DNA of 64,000 nucleotides from Dermatophilaceae bacterium Sec6.4 (GCA_039636865.1 CP144172.1:62001-126000), one strand, 5' to 3'. Positions 30,803-40,108 are shown, counted from the stretch's first letter. A program made the numbers and translations. The notes: generated by a model from the letters alone, not told the origin.

Positions 30803-30820
30803 GAGCGACAAAAGTCGCTC
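30803..30820 (+). terminator. Hairpin behind tRNA-Ser(CGA)
   Basis: GAGCGAC-AAAA-GTCGCTC forms a short stem just downstream of the tRNA. It may assist 3' processing or termination together with the stronger hairpin that follows. Confidence 0.45.
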
Positions 30821-30823
30821 GAT

Positions 30824-30858
30824 GAAGTCGGGACCATCGTTTTGATGGTCCCGACTTC
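30824..30858 (+). terminator. Rho-independent-type terminator after tRNA-Ser(CGA)
   Basis: Fifteen-base arms (GAAGTCGGGACCATC with its complement) close a GTTTT loop and are followed by GTTGTTT. Stem strength and the following T-rich bases support termination of the tRNA transcript. Confidence 0.75.
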
Positions 30859-30983
30859 GTTGTTTCAGTAGCCCTGGTGGTCGCGGAGAGTGTGGGCGCC
30901 TGTGGCGCTAGCTCATCTAAGGCGTTTGGGCAGACCTGGTCATGTTGAACTGCCCCGGGTGGTGAGCTGAGAGCTTCGGTCGC

Positions 30984-31646
30984 TTAGATGTCGCGGGCCG
31001 GTTCGGCGCCGGGGGGTCCTGTTTTCGGGCTCCGGGGTGGGCGCGGGATGGAGAGCACGCCGTTGTCGTCGGGTTCCGCTTCTTCCAGGAAGGTTCGGAC
31101 TTTTCGGATTCCTGCACTTGCTAGCAGGATGGAAGCCACGATCGAGTTCGCGGGGACCCCACGTGATCGGCGTCGGCTGGGTGCACCAAGTGCTTCCCTG
31201 GCCTCGTCTTTGCTGAATCCGTGGAACCCTTCCTGCGTTTCACGCAGCAGGTAGTAGACCCGACTGTGTTCTGGGGACGCGTACGGCAATGTCTGACGGT
31301 ATTTGGCACCGTCGGAGGGCTGGATGGTGATGGTGCCTTGGCGGCACACCTTCGGCGGGTGCTGCTGGAGGTCGTCGCTGGGCGTGATGCGCGGTCGCAG
31401 GTCAACGCGCTGCCCATTGATGGTGGTCGTCGGGCGGGATTCTTCTGAACGGAACTTGAGGAGGCATTTCGCGGTCGGGTTCGCCCCAGAGGCCGGGCAG
31501 CCCACTCGTTCTGCTATCCCAGGTCGCGGTTTTTCCTTGGCGTGGAGGCCGTATCGGTCTCGTTCGGCGATCCGGGTGGCGTAGACCTCGGGGCTGATGG
31601 TCTTGGCGCGTACGTCCTCGGTGGCAGTGACCAGGGCAGTCGACAT
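30984..31646 (-). CDS. Unrecognised protein resembling the C-terminal part of an actinobacterial transposase
   Basis: I take ATG 31646 (MSTALVTATED); the frame extends to 31745. A Cys-containing block (VGCPASGANPTAKCLLK) precedes a C-terminal region with RVYYLLRETQEGFHGFSKDEAREAL and IVASILLASAGIRKVRTFL. This recalls the end of certain DDE transposases (RNTIEGFNGYVKD-like), where the Glu would be catalytic, but the first two acidic residues of a DDE triad are not identifiable. Probably a truncated transposase-derived ORF. No terminal inverted repeats were found. Its position behind tRNA-Ser fits an integration hot spot. Confidence 0.45.
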   Translation of the reverse strand: MSTALVTATEDVRAKTISPEVYATRIAERDRYGLHAKEKPRPGIAERVGCPASGANPTAKCLLKFRSEESRPTTTINGQRVDLRPRITPSDDLQQHPPKVCRQGTITIQPSDGAKYRQTLPYASPEHSRVYYLLRETQEGFHGFSKDEAREALGAPSRRRSRGVPANSIVASILLASAGIRKVRTFLEEAEPDDNGVLSIPRPPRSPKTGPPGAEPARDI

Positions 31647-31746
31647 CGCTGCACAGTAGTAGCGCCCTTCCACTAAGGGCGCTCCTCCTGCGGAGCCTTG
31701 TGCACATTCAATGGGGTCAACGGGTCGCTTTCGCTGCGCCTTCACA

Positions 31747-32190
31747 ATGACAGCAAACTTTCACTGAGGGTTCCGGGACTGCCCAGGGTTTGGTTGACAG
31801 GTTGACCTGCCACCTATTTGTGCAGCAGTCCCACGGAATCGGCTCGGATCGAGCAGGTCTTTGTGTGCCTCGGCGGTGTCAGCGAGGTGGACGACAGGTT
31901 GTTCACAGTGGCGGCTCTCTCGTTGGCAACGAAGTGGGTGTCGATCAGAAGTAAGGCCGCGGACCGTGGCGATATGTGACAGAACGTTAGACGTTGGAGT
32001 AACGCAGTTGCCTACCGAAGCCGTCAGCTCAGTTCAATTGTTCAGCAGTGCACCCGCCGTCCCACACCGGTTTCGGTCGGCGCGGTGCGACGATGTTTCC
32101 CGTGGCCGTCATAAAACCGTTGTCGTGGGGTCCGATCCGCATGCGTGGACCACGGTGAGTGCCACCGCTGGGGCAGCGCGACCGGGCACC
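31747..32190. other. Intergenic stretch inside island-like region
   Basis: About 440 bases separate the divergent transposase-like ORF and the photolyase-like gene. An open plus-strand frame crosses it from 31861, but its predicted residues resemble no family and lack a ribosome site. I see no tRNA fragment, repeat or operator here; it probably holds both promoters or decayed sequence. Confidence 0.5.
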
Positions 32191-33456
32191 ATGTTGCCCA
32201 CCCCGTCCGTGGGCGAGGAGGTCGCTTGGGTGCAGCGTTACCTCGGCCACCTCGCGCTCGAGCCCGAGGTGAGGGCCAGCCCCGAGTTTCGCGGCGGGCA
32301 GAGCGCGGCTGATATTGCTCTGGCGACCTTCGACGTGACGGGGTATGCACGGGCTCGAAACGAAGTTTGGCCCGAGCGGACGCGCGGCGCCAGCCGCTTA
32401 AGCCCCTTCATCCGTCACGGTCTCATCGACCTGCCCACGCTGTGGGCGCACGTCGCCGCCGGGCCCGTGGGCGACCGTGACAAGTACCGCGACGAGCTGC
32501 TTTGGCAGGAATACGCCCGCCACCTGCACGCCAGGCTCGGCGACGCCATGCGTCGGCCGCTGCGCCACGAGCCTCCCCGCCGCGACCGCGTCGGGCAGTG
32601 GGGCTGGAACCGCGAGATGGCGTGCGTCGACCTCGCCGTGGGAGAGCTCGAGACCAATGGCTGGCTGGTCAACCAGACCCGGATGTGGCTCGCTTCGCAG
32701 TGGTCTGTGCGGGCCGGGTTCGACTGGCGGGACGGGGCCGAACACTTCGAGCGCCATCTGCTCGACGGGTCAGCGGCCGCCAACCTGCTGGGTTGGCAAT
32801 GGACCGTTGGGACCGGCACCGGAAAGCCGTACGGCTTCAGCCGCTGGCAGGTGCGCAAGCGCGCTCCTGGCCTCTGCGAGACCTGCCCGCTCAACGACCA
32901 CTGCCCCATCGAGGGCTGGCCCGACTCTGATAGCGGGCCCACGGTGCCTGACCTGGACCCCCGACTGCGTGTAGACCCCAGCGCCCACGTCACCGCTGGG
33001 CCGGCATCGGTGGAGAAGCTCGACAATGATCACGCCCCCGAGGCGGCGTGGGTGACGTGGGAGTCGCTCGGCGACGGCGATCCGGCGCTGGAGGCCCATC
33101 CCGACCTGCCAGCCGTGCTCGTCTTCGATGAGAGGCTCCTGGAGGTCCGGCAACTCTCGGGCAAGCGTCTCGTCTTTGTCGCCGAGACGCTTGCCGATCT
33201 CGCCACCCGCCGAGAGGTCGAGGTGCATCTCGGCGACCCGGCTACGGTGCTCGCCGGTCGCCGGCTGGCCGCCACCGCCGCTCCGGTGCCGGGGTGGCGC
33301 CGGCTCGCCGCCCGACTCGAAGTCGAGCGGCATCCGTGGCCGTGGCTAGTGCGCCCCGGTTCCGGCCCGGTCACAAGCTTCACCACGTGGCGTCGCTCTA
33401 GCGGCGCCCCCACGACGGGTGCGGCCCGCGCCGGCTCGCGACGACCCCGTCAATGA
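32191..33456 (+). CDS. Photolyase/cryptochrome-like FAD-binding protein
   Basis: Family resemblance begins at MLPTPSVGEEVAWVQRYLGHL, so I start at ATG 32191 (GTG 32155 is possible). The FAD-binding helical domain of photolyases is clear: GGQSAADIALATFDVTGYARARNEV, GASRLSPFIRHGLID, FRDELLWQEYARHL-like DELLWQEYARHLHARL, NGWLVNQTRMWLASQWSVRAGFDWRDG, GWQWTVGTGTGKPYGFSRWQV. Next comes CETCPLNDHCPIEGWP, a C-x2-C-x5-C cluster suggesting a metal or Fe-S site. The C-terminal 150 residues resemble a photolyase antenna-type fold (AVLVFDERLLEVRQLSGKRLVFVAETLADL). The order FAD domain first, alpha/beta domain last is unusual. DNA repair or light sensing is inferred. Confidence 0.8.
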   Translation: MLPTPSVGEEVAWVQRYLGHLALEPEVRASPEFRGGQSAADIALATFDVTGYARARNEVWPERTRGASRLSPFIRHGLIDLPTLWAHVAAGPVGDRDKYRDELLWQEYARHLHARLGDAMRRPLRHEPPRRDRVGQWGWNREMACVDLAVGELETNGWLVNQTRMWLASQWSVRAGFDWRDGAEHFERHLLDGSAAANLLGWQWTVGTGTGKPYGFSRWQVRKRAPGLCETCPLNDHCPIEGWPDSDSGPTVPDLDPRLRVDPSAHVTAGPASVEKLDNDHAPEAAWVTWESLGDGDPALEAHPDLPAVLVFDERLLEVRQLSGKRLVFVAETLADLATRREVEVHLGDPATVLAGRRLAATAAPVPGWRRLAARLEVERHPWPWLVRPGSGPVTSFTTWRRSSGAPTTGAARAGSRRPRQ

Positions 33457-33646
33457 GGCGCCCTGCGCTGGAAGCAATCCCACCATCGCTTTTGTCCAGC
33501 CTCAACGCGCTCCTGAACGTGGATCCCAACCCGCCTTCATGGACTCAGCAGCGGAACGCTCAGGTCGGCGTCGCCATCTGAACCGCCCCGGCATGTCCGG
33601 AGACTTTGGTCTGCCCGGGGTTCCGCGGAGTCGTGGTGGAAGTGCG

Positions 33647-34027
33647 ATGGAACGATGGCGAGCAAACGCGGGGAACCACCTCTCTCGGTCTAGGCGTCGC
33701 CGCGCGTTGCCTACTGACGAGCAGACGGTGATTGTTCGTTTGAGTACGGGAGCGGCCGACCTCTGCCAATCGGATCTAGCCGAACGTGCACGCAAATACT
33801 GGCGCGCATCCATAGCAACACTTACGGATCGAGAGCCCGTAACACTCGTCGCGGCGAGTGGGGGTTTCGTAATCGGAGCATGGGAATTGCTCAGCTACGC
33901 CCGAAGCAACAGCCACCCGGGCCGGGTCAAATTTCAGCTCGGCGAACCCCGCGCTGACCTGCTGAACTGCGAGTTTCACGAATCAGGAAGTAACCCGCTC
34001 CGATACTGCCCTGGGCCGCGTCCTTGA
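33647..34027 (+). CDS. Hypothetical protein in island-like region
   Basis: The 126-residue product starts at ATG 33647 with GGAAG upstream; the open frame goes back to 33419 but overlaps the photolyase-like gene. A basic N-terminus is followed by a compact domain: LAERARKYWRAS, EPVTLVAASGGFVIGAWEL, RVKFQLGEP and SNPLRYCPGPRP. Alternating strands suggest a small alpha/beta fold that I cannot name. No partner gene indicates its role. Confidence 0.5.
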   Translation: MERWRANAGNHLSRSRRRRALPTDEQTVIVRLSTGAADLCQSDLAERARKYWRASIATLTDREPVTLVAASGGFVIGAWELLSYARSNSHPGRVKFQLGEPRADLLNCEFHESGSNPLRYCPGPRP

Positions 34028-34339
34028 CCAGGTGGGAAATCAGCTGACTTGGCCCGGGAAACATGTACTGGTCGGCAGCGAAACTTCGCAGGTCAGCGCA
34101 CTTGTGTCACCAGCCCGCCAGTCTGAGGCAGGCCCCGGGTTCATCCGCCCGGGGTCGTTTCATATCCGCGTCGCTTCGTATCTGCCGACACTCCCACAGG
34201 CGCCGACGAGGTCTCCGCCCTCAGCGCACGCGACGTCGCGATGCATCTCGATTCGGTATACCTCAGCGTCACGCATACCCATTGGGGCCCTATCCGGGAC
34301 TACGGTTCTAAGACTGTTGGATCGAGGATGGGACCCATC
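34028..34339. other. Intergenic region before the sugar transporter
   Basis: About 310 bases without a convincing gene. Plus-strand frames here lack ribosome sites and family features. It presumably contains the promoter of the sugar porter; I could not place a clear -35/-10 pair or operator. Confidence 0.5.
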
Positions 34340-35776
34340 ATGAGTGAGACCGCTCCAGAGCCGGTCAGCAAGGCGAAAGTCATCGTCGCCAGTGTCTCGG
34401 CGGCGGTCGGTGCATTCCTCTTCGGGTTCGATTCCTCCGTCATCAACGGCGCTGTCGATGCCATCGCGTCGGGTTTTCAACTCAGCGCTTTCCTGAAGGG
34501 TTTCGCGGTAGCCATTGCATTACTCGGCTGTGCGGTCGGCGCCTGGTACGCCGGGCAGCTCTCGGACCGACTCGGTCGTAAAAAGGTCATGCTGATCGGC
34601 GCGGTGCTCTTCTTCGCCAGCTCGATCGGCTCCGCCTTCTGCGGCAGCGTCTGGGATCTGATGGTCTGGCGGGTCGTCGGCGGGTTCGGCATCGGTGTCG
34701 CTTCGGTCATGACGCCGTCCTATATCTCCGAGATCGCACCGGCAAAAATGCGCGGATCGCTCACCTCGGTCAACCAACTCGCCATCACCATCGGAATCTT
34801 CGCGGCCCTGCTGTCCGATGAACTCCTGCAGAACTCTGCCGGCGGAGCCGCCAAAGCCGCGTTCTTCGGGATGTCTGCCTGGCGCTGGATGTTCCTGGTC
34901 GGCGTGGTGCCCTCGGTCGTCTACGCGGTGGTCTCGTTCCTGCTTCCGGAGTCGCCGCGGTACCTCGTGCGCGCCGGAAAGAACGACCAGGCCCGCGACA
35001 TCCTGCACAACATGGGTGAGCCGGACCCGGAGAAGAAGGTCAAGGACATCAAGGACTCAATCCAGGAGGAGGACCGCACCAGCTTCGCCGACATCAAAGG
35101 TCCACGCCTCGGGTTGCGACCGCTGGTGTGGGTCGGCATCATCCTGGCAGCATTGCAGCAGCTGGTTGGAATCAATGCGATCTTCTACTACTCCAGCACG
35201 CTGTGGAAGTCGGTAGGTTTCTCCACCGCCGATGCTTTCAAGACCTCGGTGATCACTTCCGTGATCAATGTCGTGATGACCTTCGTGGCAATTCTGTTCG
35301 TCGACAAGTTCGGACGCAGGTTGCTCCTACTGATCGGCTCCTGCGGGATGTTCCTCGGTCTGGGGATGGCGGCCCTGGCATTCTTCAACTCCACCAAGGT
35401 CAACGGGGAGATCTCGCTGCCGGGCTCATGGGGCATCGTGGCGTTGATCGGCGCCAATCTCTTTGTGATCTTCTTCGCCGCGACCTGGGGACCGATCGTC
35501 TGGGTGCTGCTCGCCGAGATGTTCCCCAACCGGCAACGCTCCTATGCACTGGCGATCGGCACGGTCAGCAACTGGCTCGCCAACTTTGTCGTGACGGTGC
35601 TGTTCCCCTACCTGTCCAACCGCATCGGGCTGGGCTACCTCTACGGCATCTTCGCGGCCTTCGCGGTGATCTCCTTCTGGTTCGTCCTGTCGATGATCCC
35701 CGAGACCACGGGCCAGGAGTTGGAGGACATGAGCGGCGGCACCAAGCGCGAGAACACCGCGTCCGCCGCCAGCTGA
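34340..35776 (+). CDS. Sugar porter of the major facilitator superfamily
   Basis: Twelve helices and full sugar-porter signatures: GFDSSVINGA in helix 1, DRLGRKKVML after helix 2, RVVGGFGIGVASVMTPSYISEIAPAKMRG, PESPRYLVRAGK, QQLVGINAIFYYSSTLW in helix 7 and VDKFGRRLLL. The PESPRYL and QQLxGIN motifs mark proton/monosaccharide symporters of the XylE/GalP/GLUT type. I start at ATG 34340; ATG 34328 is four codons earlier. Cargo is probably glucose, xylose or another monosaccharide. Confidence 0.93.
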   Translation: MSETAPEPVSKAKVIVASVSAAVGAFLFGFDSSVINGAVDAIASGFQLSAFLKGFAVAIALLGCAVGAWYAGQLSDRLGRKKVMLIGAVLFFASSIGSAFCGSVWDLMVWRVVGGFGIGVASVMTPSYISEIAPAKMRGSLTSVNQLAITIGIFAALLSDELLQNSAGGAAKAAFFGMSAWRWMFLVGVVPSVVYAVVSFLLPESPRYLVRAGKNDQARDILHNMGEPDPEKKVKDIKDSIQEEDRTSFADIKGPRLGLRPLVWVGIILAALQQLVGINAIFYYSSTLWKSVGFSTADAFKTSVITSVINVVMTFVAILFVDKFGRRLLLLIGSCGMFLGLGMAALAFFNSTKVNGEISLPGSWGIVALIGANLFVIFFAATWGPIVWVLLAEMFPNRQRSYALAIGTVSNWLANFVVTVLFPYLSNRIGLGYLYGIFAAFAVISFWFVLSMIPETTGQELEDMSGGTKRENTASAAS

Positions 35777-36283
35777 TCAGCGAACCTGCGGCGCGGCTTT
35801 TCCAGCACCACGACGGGCCCGAAAGAATTCAGTCAGCAGTAGCGCACATTCACGTTCCCGGACACCTCCGACACAGCTCACCCGGTGCGGCGACGGGTTG
35901 TCGCTGATGACGTCCCAGGCACTGCCGCAGGCTCCGGCTTTGGCGTCCTGGGCGCCGAAGACAATGCCCGCCAATCGGGACTGCATCACTGCCCCAGCGC
36001 ACATCAGACACGGCTCGAGAGTCACCACGAGCACACAGTCGTCCAGCCGGTAGTGGCCCAGATGTGCTGCCGCCGCACGGATCGCCAGCATCTCGGCGTG
36101 ACCCAGCGGGTCGGCGCTACCAACCCGCCGATTGAGGCCGGCCCCGATCACTCCGCCGGACGCATCCACCACCACTGCGCCCACCGGTACGTCATCGGTC
36201 AACAGCGCGTCGCGCGCCTGTTCCAACGCCAGGCCCATCCATCCGTCGTGCGGCGTCTCAAGCGCGCCGGAAGTGCTTGCCAT
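35777..36283 (-). CDS. tadA: tRNA-specific adenosine deaminase
   Basis: Zinc-dependent deaminase with HAEM (His ligand plus catalytic Glu) and PCLMC (two Cys ligands), plus NRRVGSADPLGHAE and GAQDAKAGACGS typical of TadA. It converts A34 to inosine in tRNA-Arg(ACG); that substrate tRNA is encoded in this window at 41727. ATG 36283 follows an in-frame GTG and is the likelier start. It is convergent with the sugar porter. Confidence 0.93.
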   Translation of the reverse strand: MASTSGALETPHDGWMGLALEQARDALLTDDVPVGAVVVDASGGVIGAGLNRRVGSADPLGHAEMLAIRAAAAHLGHYRLDDCVLVVTLEPCLMCAGAVMQSRLAGIVFGAQDAKAGACGSAWDVISDNPSPHRVSCVGGVRERECALLLTEFFRARRGAGKAAPQVR

Positions 36284-36303
36284 CACGCCGTAGAGTCTGA
36301 TCC

Positions 36304-36942
36304 ATGCGAGTCCAGGTCGCCAACCATCCGCTTATCGCGCACAAGCTCACCTATCTGCGGGACGAGCGCACCGACAGTCCGACCTTTCGACGGCTGACCG
36401 AGGAGCTGGTCACCTTGCTGGCGTACGAGGCGACCCGCGCCGTCCGCGTCGAACCCTTCAGTATCAACACTCCCGTCGCGCCGACGACCGGCATCAAACT
36501 CGCCAGCCCCAAACCACTGGTCGTGCCGATCCTGCGGGCCGGTCTGGGCATGCTGGAGGGAATGGTGCGTTTGCTGCCCAGCGCGGAGGTCGGGTTCCTC
36601 GGGATGCAGCGCAACGAGGAGACCCTCGAAGCGATCACCTACGCCAACAGGCTGCCCGATGATCTGTCCGGGCGGCAGTGTTATGTGCTCGATCCGATGC
36701 TCGCCACCGGTGGCACCCTGGCGATGGCGCTGAGGTTTCTGGCCGAACGCGGCGCCGACGACATCACCGCGGTGACGTTGCTCTGCGCACCGGAGGGCAT
36801 CGAAGCCCTTGACGCCGCGCTCGCCGACCTGGACGTGCCGATCACCCTGGTCACCGGCGCCATCGATGAGCGACTGAACGAAAAGGGCTACATCGTGCCC
36901 GGCCTCGGCGATGCCGGCGACCGGCTGTACGGCGTGGTCTGA
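36304..36942 (+). CDS. upp: Uracil phosphoribosyltransferase
   Basis: 212 residues, normal length. PRPP-binding motif [18 protein letters not shown] and the C-terminal [12 protein letters not shown], which contacts uracil, are intact. It salvages uracil to UMP. It is divergent from tadA with only about 20 bases between the starts, so the promoters must overlap the neighbouring coding regions. Confidence 0.97.
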   Translation: MRVQVANHPLIAHKLTYLRDERTDSPTFRRLTEELVTLLAYEATRAVRVEPFSINTPVAPTTGIKLASPKPLVVPILRAGLGMLEGMVRLLPSAEVGFLGMQRNEETLEAITYANRLPDDLSGRQCYVLDPMLATGGTLAMALRFLAERGADDITAVTLLCAPEGIEALDAALADLDVPITLVTGAIDERLNEKGYIVPGLGDAGDRLYGVV

Positions 36943-36970
36943 ACACTTCCGGCCCCATCAGGGGCAACAA

Positions 36971-37002
36971 CGCGCCCGCATCCCATCGGGGATGCGGGCG
37001 CG
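36971..37002. terminator. Strong GC-rich hairpin between convergent upp and APC permease genes
   Basis: Fourteen-base arms (CGCGCCCGCATCCC and its exact complement) enclose a four-base loop. No T-run follows on either side, but its position between two convergent stops suggests bidirectional termination. Confidence 0.65.
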
Positions 37003-37021
37003 CTGTCGCGTCCTGGGTGGA

Positions 37022-38695
37022 TCAGGGTGTTGCGCCGAGTTCCTCTTCTTCCAGGGCGGCCTCCTGCTGGGAGTGTTCGATGTAGATGTGCACCTGCTCC
37101 GGGCTCAACCGGGTGTAGTACGCCAGCGCCATGATCAGCCCCGAGAAGATGAACGTGACCACGAACGCCGACTCGAAGCCGAGCACGTTGGTCCCGCCGT
37201 CGTAGTTACCGATGTAGGACATGATCGCCAGACCACCGAGCCAGGGGATGTACCAGAGGCCACCCCGCCAGTCCCACTGCTGTTCTTTGCCGCGGGCGTT
37301 GTTCACGCCCCACATGACACCGAGCAGGACGACGCCGATCAGTACCGCGATGAAGAGCTTCTCGTTGGTCTTCCAGCCCGTCCAGTAGACGATCAGGTTG
37401 GCCGACCAGAACGCCAGGAAGGCGATGACCTTGGCGGCGGGGAGCCGGAACGGCCGCTCCTGGTCCGGGATCTGGGTGCGGAAGGCAAGCAGCACCAACG
37501 GGCCGGAACCGAAGGAGAGCACAGTCGCCGAGGTGATGAAGCCAACCAGCTGCTGCCAGCTGGGGAACGGCAGGAAGAGAATCAGGCCCACCACGAACGC
37601 CAGGAACATGCTGATCAGCGGTACCCCGTCCTTCGTTGTCTTGGCCAGCGCCTCGGGAGCGTTCTTGTTGCGCGCCATCGCGTAGGAGATGCGTGAGGTG
37701 ACGGTGGTGTAGATCAGGCCGGTGTCGGCCGGGGAGACGATTGCGTCGATGTAGAGCAGCGTCGCCAGCCACCCGAGCCCGAGGATGGAGGCCACCGCAG
37801 CCAACGGTCCGAAGTCGTCGGCGAAGTTGACGTTGGCCCAGCCCTTGGAGATGTCGGACGGGTTCAACGAACCGATGAAGGCGATCTGCAGGCCGACGTA
37901 GATCAGACCGGTGACCAGCACCGAGCCGATAACGGCGATCGGAACGTTGCGCTTGGGGTTGTCGGTCTCCCCCGCCAGCTCGATGCCCTGACGGAAGCCG
38001 AGGTAGGAGAACACGATTCCCGATGTAGCGATCGCGGTGAAGACACCGTGCCAACCCTCCGGCTTGAACCCCTGCGAAGTGAAGTTGCTGCCCTTGAACT
38101 GCGTCAGCAGGAACGCAATGATCACCGTGACGATGATCAGCAGCTTCCACCAGACCAGCACGTTGTTGACGCGGGCAAACCACCGGATGCCGAAGTAGTT
38201 GATGACCACGAAAACAGCCATTGCGACGACCGCTGTGCCCAGACCGAGGCCCGTCAGGGTGTGTACGACAGAACCGTCCAGCGTGTGCTTGGTGGTGAAC
38301 GGTGCGTATTTGGTCGCATAGGTCAGTGCGCCCTCTACCTCGATCGGGGCGACCGCCATACAGGCGACCCAGGTGATCCACCCGGTCATATAGCTGGCGA
38401 ACGATCCGAACCCGATGTGCGGGAAGCGCACCACCCCACCGGACAACGGGAACATGGTGCCCAGTTCGGCATAGCAGAGTGCGATCAGCAGAATCATCAG
38501 GGCACCCAGCGCCCAGGAGATGATCGCAGCAGGCCCTGCAGCACGAGAGGCGTTCAGCGCCCCGAACAGCCACCCCGATCCGATGATCGATCCGATACTG
38601 GCAAACAGCAGGCCGACGGTGCCTACATGTCGACGCAGATGTGGATCCTCGCCTCCCTTGCCCGGAGGAGCATCTTCGTGCGGTGTCGACGTCAT
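37022..38695 (-). CDS. APC-superfamily amino-acid permease
   Basis: Twelve to fourteen helices over 557 residues. The first helix carries SIGSIIGSGWLFGAL, the unwound-helix motif of APC transporters, and SGGVVRFPHIGFGSF follows helix 2. The segment GFRQGIELAGETDNPKRNVPIAV is the conserved helix 6/loop signature. The C-terminus is acidic. ATG 38695 (MTSTPHED) is preferred over 38701. The exact amino acid is not deducible. Confidence 0.9.
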   Translation of the reverse strand: MTSTPHEDAPPGKGGEDPHLRRHVGTVGLLFASIGSIIGSGWLFGALNASRAAGPAAIISWALGALMILLIALCYAELGTMFPLSGGVVRFPHIGFGSFASYMTGWITWVACMAVAPIEVEGALTYATKYAPFTTKHTLDGSVVHTLTGLGLGTAVVAMAVFVVINYFGIRWFARVNNVLVWWKLLIIVTVIIAFLLTQFKGSNFTSQGFKPEGWHGVFTAIATSGIVFSYLGFRQGIELAGETDNPKRNVPIAVIGSVLVTGLIYVGLQIAFIGSLNPSDISKGWANVNFADDFGPLAAVASILGLGWLATLLYIDAIVSPADTGLIYTTVTSRISYAMARNKNAPEALAKTTKDGVPLISMFLAFVVGLILFLPFPSWQQLVGFITSATVLSFGSGPLVLLAFRTQIPDQERPFRLPAAKVIAFLAFWSANLIVYWTGWKTNEKLFIAVLIGVVLLGVMWGVNNARGKEQQWDWRGGLWYIPWLGGLAIMSYIGNYDGGTNVLGFESAFVVTFIFSGLIMALAYYTRLSPEQVHIYIEHSQQEAALEEEELGATP

Positions 38696-38953
38696 CAGCA
38701 CACCTTTCCGGCTCCCCGAAGGGCAGCCTTGTCAGCATTCCTTGCTCGAACATCAACAAGCTATCCATGTCTGGGGGTCAGCTACCAGCAAAATTGTGGA
38801 TGTAACCAATTTGTGTCACAACGAGACGCGGGTCATGGGCGTCGCGACACTCCGAGACTCGTCGTTGGCGGTGTCCCACGCGCCACTCCTGGCACAATCA
38901 CCGGTGAGTAGTGCTGCGCTCCCTGCCGGCACCAATGTGTTTGCGGAGGAACG

Positions 38954-39127
38954 ATGGCCACCGACCGGGTGAAGAAGATCGTCATCTGGGTGGTCTTTGC
39001 TTTCCTGATCTACTCGATCATCTCCGACCCCCATCACTCCGCTGACATCGTGCGCAACATCTGGGGCGTGTTGAAGTCGGGCGTGCAGCACATCGGCGAT
39101 TTCTTCCACGACATCCTCAACTCGTAG
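38954..39127 (+). CDS. Small conserved membrane-associated protein (57 residues)
   Basis: ATG 38954 follows GGAGGAACG, a strong ribosome site. One hydrophobic segment (IVIWVVFAFLIYSII) lies between a basic start (MATDRVKK) and a soluble, amphipathic tail (DIVRNIWGVLKSGVQHIGDFF). The stop is six bases before the PH-domain gene, so they form an operon. I recall similar short ORFs in actinobacteria but know no function. Confidence 0.75.
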   Translation: MATDRVKKIVIWVVFAFLIYSIISDPHHSADIVRNIWGVLKSGVQHIGDFFHDILNS

Positions 39128-39133
39128 CTGCGC

Positions 39134-40060
39134 ATGGCCGGGGTGAGTCCACGCGCCGAGAGGGCCATGCGTAAATTTCTGCTGGACCACGAGCGCATCG
39201 TGGTCGCAGTGCATCAGCATTGGATGCGCGTTTTCGGCGTGGTTGCCGCCACCATCACCGGTTTCATTCTGGCCGTGCTGATCACTTTGATCAGCCCTGG
39301 GAGCGTCGGCCGGATCGTCGTCTACGCGTGGTGGCTGTGGTTCGCGTTGGCCTTCTACTGCCTCGCGCAGCTGGCGTTGTGGCGCCACGACTGGTTCGTG
39401 GTGACCGAACGTCGTTTGCTGCTCACCCACGGCCTGCTCGCGCAGCAGATCGGCATGATGCCGATGGCCAAGGTCACGGACATGTCGTTCAACCAGTCGT
39501 TCGTCGCGCGTTTTCTGCACTACGGCACGTTCGTCATGGAGAGTGCCGGCCAGGATCAGGCGCTGCGGAACATCGACTACATCCCGAACGCCGCCATCTA
39601 CTACCGGCTGATCTGCGAGCAGATCTTCGGTGAGGACGATCCGGATGACGAGGACGACAACGACACGCGGCGCCACCATCGTGGCCGGAAAGGCGGCTCC
39701 AATGACTACAACGACCCTCGGGACTTCAACGACTACGACTACGACGACGACTACGACGACTCTTCGGATCACACCGACCCGTTCGGGCTTCCGGTGCCAA
39801 CGCCGCCTGTTCAACTGCCGCAGAAGCTGACCCACGCGCAGCGACCAGCACCGTCATACGGCCCGAATCGTCGCCGGATCGTCCGTGCGGCCGCACTGCC
39901 GCAGGCACCCGACCCCAGCTGGTCGGTCAGCCACGAGGACGCGTCGCCGCCACAGGAGGTCCGCCCGCCAGGCGGAGACGACCCCCACCCCGACGACCCG
40001 TACCGCGGCGAGGTGGACCCCTACCCCGACAACCCGTACCGCGGTCGGGGCCCGTCGTGA
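39134..40060 (+). CDS. Bacterial PH-domain (bPH2) membrane protein with acidic Asp/Tyr-rich tail
   Basis: Two adjacent transmembrane helices (about residues 33-58 and 63-85) are followed by a YdbS-like PH domain: HDWFVVTERRLLLTHGLL, MMPMAKVTDMSFNQSF and GTFVMESAGQDQAL. From about residue 165 the protein is disordered: a run of Asp, Asn and Tyr (near bases 39635-39770) and later Pro-rich repeats (HPDDPYRGEVDPYPDNPYRG). Only the membrane and PH part is family-typical. Function unknown. Confidence 0.85.
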   Translation: MAGVSPRAERAMRKFLLDHERIVVAVHQHWMRVFGVVAATITGFILAVLITLISPGSVGRIVVYAWWLWFALAFYCLAQLALWRHDWFVVTERRLLLTHGLLAQQIGMMPMAKVTDMSFNQSFVARFLHYGTFVMESAGQDQALRNIDYIPNAAIYYRLICEQIFGEDDPDDEDDNDTRRHHRGRKGGSNDYNDPRDFNDYDYDDDYDDSSDHTDPFGLPVPTPPVQLPQKLTHAQRPAPSYGPNRRRIVRAAALPQAPDPSWSVSHEDASPPQEVRPPGGDDPHPDDPYRGEVDPYPDNPYRGRGPS

Positions 40061-40108
40061 AACACTCCCCGATGCATCCACCGCGCTGATCTCGGGAGTG
40101 AATAACGT

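Noticed and set aside
39620..39780. GAC-rich run as possible CRISPR or microsatellite
   Set aside because: It is in frame within the PH-domain protein, encodes the acidic tail and has no regular spacer structure.
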